Origin: Bacillus sp. USDA818B3_A | Lineage (GTDB): Bacteria > Bacillota > Bacilli > Bacillales > Cytobacillaceae | Reading direction: 5' to 3' | Length of the DNA: 37,282 nt | NCBI RefSeq assembly: GCF_009928415.1 | Contig: NZ_JAABNN010000014.1 | Span: 1 to 37,282 of the forward strand | Part shown: one piece after another, positions 34,985 to 37,282 of the stretch | Layout: each line of letters starts with the position of its first letter | How positions within the stretch are numbered: the stretch's first letter is position 1 | The notes under the pieces: generated by a model | Seen by the model: only the letters and a program-made list of their open reading frames with translations | What the model was told of the DNA's origin: nothing | Database searches by the model: none | Made by a program: the position numbers and the translations under genes

Positions 34985-35533
34985 TCATTCTTCAAACCCT
35001 TTTAAAAAAGTTAAGAGCTTTTCCATCCAATAAATATTATGTTCAGATTGACTAAATGCGTGTTCACTAATAAATTGTACCGCCCTCTGCTGTTTTTCAT
35101 CAAGTGATTCCATTCGTTCTTTGAATTCTTCTTTATCTTTAGCTCGTTTATATTCATCCCATTGTTTCTTTTCTTTTTTTATCGTTTCCTCAAGAAAAAA
35201 AGCTGCCTTGGCAGGGTCTATGAATTTTAACAGATAGATGGATATGTATAGATCTTCTATCTTTGAGACTTTTTTAAAGCTGTTATAAATCTCTTGCTCA
35301 AGAAATTGTCTTCCTTCCTGGGTGATTCCGTAAAGAGTTTTGTTGGGACGATTGACTATCTGAATGGTTTCAACTGGTTCAATGAACCCTTTTTTCTGTA
35401 GTGCCTCAAAGTTATAGTAAAATTTCCCTTCACTTATTGTTATGGGAATGACATCTAGCAATGCTTTCTTTAGTTGATAGGGGCTGCTATTTTCATTAGC
35501 CAAACTCCCTAGTATAAATAGAGAAAGAGACAT
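34985..35533 (-). CDS. PadR-family regulator
   Basis: A 182-residue PadR-like protein. The N-terminal winged helix is LFILGSLANENSSPYQLKKALLDVIPITISEGKFYYNFEALQKKGFIEPVE, with the conserved Tyr-Asn and basic wing (RPNKTLYGITQEGRQFLEQ), and the C-terminal coiled-coil-like helix EETIKKEKKQWDEYKRAKDKEEFKERMESLDEKQQRAVQF fits the vinculin-like dimer domain. It lies divergent to the P450 gene with about 290 bp between, where an inverted repeat is found. It is the probable repressor of the P450 gene. Confidence 0.87.
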   Translation of the reverse strand: MSLSLFILGSLANENSSPYQLKKALLDVIPITISEGKFYYNFEALQKKGFIEPVETIQIVNRPNKTLYGITQEGRQFLEQEIYNSFKKVSKIEDLYISIYLLKFIDPAKAAFFLEETIKKEKKQWDEYKRAKDKEEFKERMESLDEKQQRAVQFISEHAFSQSEHNIYWMEKLLTFLKGFEE

Positions 35534-35726
35534 AAAAAATTCTCCTTTCTTAATTAATTCTTAACCCCTTTTATCTTATCATAATAGCCAATATCACCCT
35601 ACTTACATTCGTCTTCCCTCTCACCAATGATCTATAGCTTTGGTCTAATACAAGAGCAATAAAGCCCATTTATATAGTTTTACAACTGATCTAAGATATA
35701 ATTTTTTAGTCCAATTTACTCTATAA

Positions 35727-35750
35727 AAATTACTCCGATTAGAGTAATTT
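35727..35750. promoter_or_regulatory. Perfect inverted repeat in the PadR / P450 divergent region
   Basis: AAATTACTC (35727-35735) and GAGTAATTT (35742-35750) are perfect 9-bp arms around CGATTA. A third related half-site TTTACTC lies at about 35716-35722. The place between divergent genes suggests an operator, though it differs from the ATGT-N8-ACAT site of classical PadR. Confidence 0.55.
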
Positions 35751-35827
35751 AAAATACGAGACACAATAAGAAATACATTATTATCCATTATTACTTGTGT
35801 AAATTCTTTTAAAAGAGGTGGAAGATT

Positions 35828-37060
35828 ATGAGTCAAGAAGTCATTCCGATGAATGAAATCACAAATTTCCAATCACGTTCAGAAGAGTTTTTTCCTATTA
35901 ATTGGTACAAAGAAATGCTATACAATCACCCTGTTTACTATCATGAAAAAACAAATACATATAATGTATTTAAATATGAACATGTTAAACAGGTGTTAAG
36001 TAACTATGAATATTTTTCAAGTGAAGGCCCTAGAACGACCATCTTTGTTGGAGCTAAAGACAAACAAGAAAAAACTTCACCTATTATGAATATAACAATG
36101 ATAGACCCACCTCAGCACCGGAAAGCACGCTCCTTGTTAGCAGCTGCATTCACTCCGCGCAGTTTAAAGAACTGGGAGCCGCGTATTCAACAGATTGCTG
36201 CCGAACTTGTGGATGCTATAGAAGAAAACTCGACTGTTAACATTGTTGAAGCCTTGGCTGCGCCGCTGCCTAGTATAGTCATAACCGATTTATTCGGGGT
36301 GCCGGTACAAGATCAGCATCAATTCAAAAAATGGGTTGATATTCTTTTTCAACCTTATGACAAAGAAAAGCTGGAAGATATTGAACTGGCAAAACAAAAG
36401 GCTGCACAAGAATATTTCCAATACCTTTATCCGATTGTCGTTCAAAAACGTATGAACCTTTCTGATGATATTATCTCCGATTTAATCCGAGCCGAAGTTG
36501 ATGGCGAAAGGTTTACGGATGAGCAGATTGTACAAACCACCATGCTGCTTTTAGGTGCGGGAGTGGAAACCACCAGTCATGCGATTGCCAATTCCTTCTA
36601 TTCCCTGCTTTATGATAACCAGTCATTATACGGAGAACTAAGAGATCATATTGAATTAGTGCCAAACGCAGTCGAGGAAATGCTCCGTTATCGTTTTCAT
36701 ATGTCAAGAAGGGATCGTACGGTTAAACAAGACAATAATTTATTAGGTACTGAATTGAAAAAAGGTGATGTCGTTATTGCGTGGATGAGTGCATGCAATA
36801 TGGATGAAGATATGTTCGAAGACCCATTTTCTTTAAACATTCATCGTTCCAATAATAAAAGGCATTTGACTTTCGGAAATGGACCACATATCTGTTTAGG
36901 GGCCCCTCTTGCACGATTAGAAATGAAAATTGCTTTAGAGGCATTTTTACAAAAGTTTGCTCGGATTGCACCTGTAGAAGGGTTTCAATTAGAAGAAAAT
37001 TTAACGGCTTCTGCTACGGGACAGTCCTTAACTTATTTACCGATGAGGGTTTATAGGTAA
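35828..37060 (+). CDS. Cytochrome P450, bacterial CYP107-like
   Basis: A 410-residue soluble class I P450, full length. Haem loop FGNGPHICLGAPLARLE with the axial thiolate C356; I-helix LLLGAGVETTSHA with acid-alcohol region replaced by E-T-T; K-helix EEMLR (ExxR) and the upstream substrate loop. N-terminus lacks a membrane anchor, so it needs soluble ferredoxin or flavodoxin partners not seen in the window. AGAGGTGG lies upstream of ATG 35828. It is divergent from PadR and ends with a clear terminator. It may oxidise a hydrophobic xenobiotic or a fatty acid; substrate cannot be read. Of the visible genes it is the only monooxygenase. Confidence 0.92.
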   Translation: MSQEVIPMNEITNFQSRSEEFFPINWYKEMLYNHPVYYHEKTNTYNVFKYEHVKQVLSNYEYFSSEGPRTTIFVGAKDKQEKTSPIMNITMIDPPQHRKARSLLAAAFTPRSLKNWEPRIQQIAAELVDAIEENSTVNIVEALAAPLPSIVITDLFGVPVQDQHQFKKWVDILFQPYDKEKLEDIELAKQKAAQEYFQYLYPIVVQKRMNLSDDIISDLIRAEVDGERFTDEQIVQTTMLLLGAGVETTSHAIANSFYSLLYDNQSLYGELRDHIELVPNAVEEMLRYRFHMSRRDRTVKQDNNLLGTELKKGDVVIAWMSACNMDEDMFEDPFSLNIHRSNNKRHLTFGNGPHICLGAPLARLEMKIALEAFLQKFARIAPVEGFQLEENLTASATGQSLTYLPMRVYR

Positions 37061-37072
37061 AGATTTTAGTTC

Positions 37073-37108
37073 GGGAACACCCGATCACTCCGGTTGTTCC
37101 CTTTTTTT
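37073..37108 (+). terminator. Terminator of the P450 gene
   Basis: GGGAACA (37073-37079) pairs with TGTTCCC (37095-37101) with an inner CC / GG extension, followed by seven T residues. Confidence 0.9.
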
Positions 37109-37188
37109 ATTTGCTTTCTTGTTTTATTGGATGTTCCTTTAGGGAACTAATGAACAGAATTCTCTTTGATTTCTTAAAATTGGCTTAT

Positions 37189-37282
37189 ATAGAAACTCTT
37201 TAAATGACAGTTTAATAATGAGATCCCATGATTTTGTCCAATAGAAAGCTTCTAAACGACAGTTTAACAAAGTGATCCGATG
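37189..37282. repeat. Two imperfect direct repeats with 52-bp period at the window end
   Basis: ATAGAAACTC... at 37189 recurs as ATAGAAAGCT... at 37241, sharing GACAGTTTAA and GTGATCC/GAGATCC-like blocks over about 42 bp. The second copy runs off the window. The period equals that of the 20687-20998 array but the unit sequence is different. Confidence 0.6.

Overview
The window looks like a chromosomal accessory region of a low-GC Gram-positive Bacillaceae. The evidence is AT-rich DNA, strong AGGAGG-type ribosome binding sites, frequent TTG/GTG starts, rho-independent terminators, and Bacillus-type families (MhqO/MhqP with MhqR-type operators, KatG, a heterodimeric ABC exporter with MarR, PadR, CBO0543). 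No rRNA, tRNA, CRISPR array, transposase or phage gene was seen. Most genes lie on the minus strand.

Layout. 1-2.7 kb: end of an unknown gene, a WrbA-like flavoprotein, a classical SDR and an NmrA-like reductase. 3.05-7.7 kb: TetR-1, an aldo/keto reductase (AKR), an MFS relic, two NTF2-like proteins, a second NmrA-like reductase and TetR-2. 7.7-13.4 kb: AKR relics, an intact AKR, mhqO- and mhqP-like genes under MhqR-type boxes, a MobA-like nucleotidyltransferase, and an AKR-cupin operon. 13.4-20.6 kb: katG, two MFS exporters, more AKR relics, a carboxymuconolactone decarboxylase (CMD) protein and TetR-3. 20.7-21.0 kb: a six-copy, 52-bp minisatellite. 21-29.4 kb: a cyclophilin-like lipoprotein, an SDR, two closely related MFS paralogues that each lie left of a LysR locus (one LysR decayed, one intact), a cytochrome P460 lipoprotein with a frameshifted DUF4405 membrane protein, and a secreted alpha/beta hydrolase. 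29.8-37 kb: CBO0543 membrane protein, MarR plus two-subunit ABC exporter operon, and divergent PadR / cytochrome P450.

Theme. The genes read as a defence and detoxification island against quinones, aldehydes, peroxides and xenobiotics: reductases, dioxygenase, peroxidase, P450 and exporters, each near a one-component regulator.

The most notable structure is a family of six intergenic control cassettes (about 2739, 2909, 6980, 9033, 13108 and 19933). Each has recognisable parts of the same plan: a 20-bp palindrome whose centre holds two back-to-back TATAAT-like -10 elements, a leftward -35 (TTRNAR type) 16 bp away (19 bp in one copy), and an operator with ACAA / TTGT half-sites separated by exactly 11 bp. 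Three cassettes drive a paralogous TetR gene rightward and two of these also face an oxidoreductase or NTF2-like gene on the left. The other three have no TetR of their own but keep the leftward promoter and operator in front of an enzyme gene. The operator half-sites fall into types that match the TetR paralogues, which suggests a shared, duplicating and recombining regulon. Around it lie many relics of AKR, MFS and LysR genes, so the region appears to evolve by repeated duplication, shuffling and decay.
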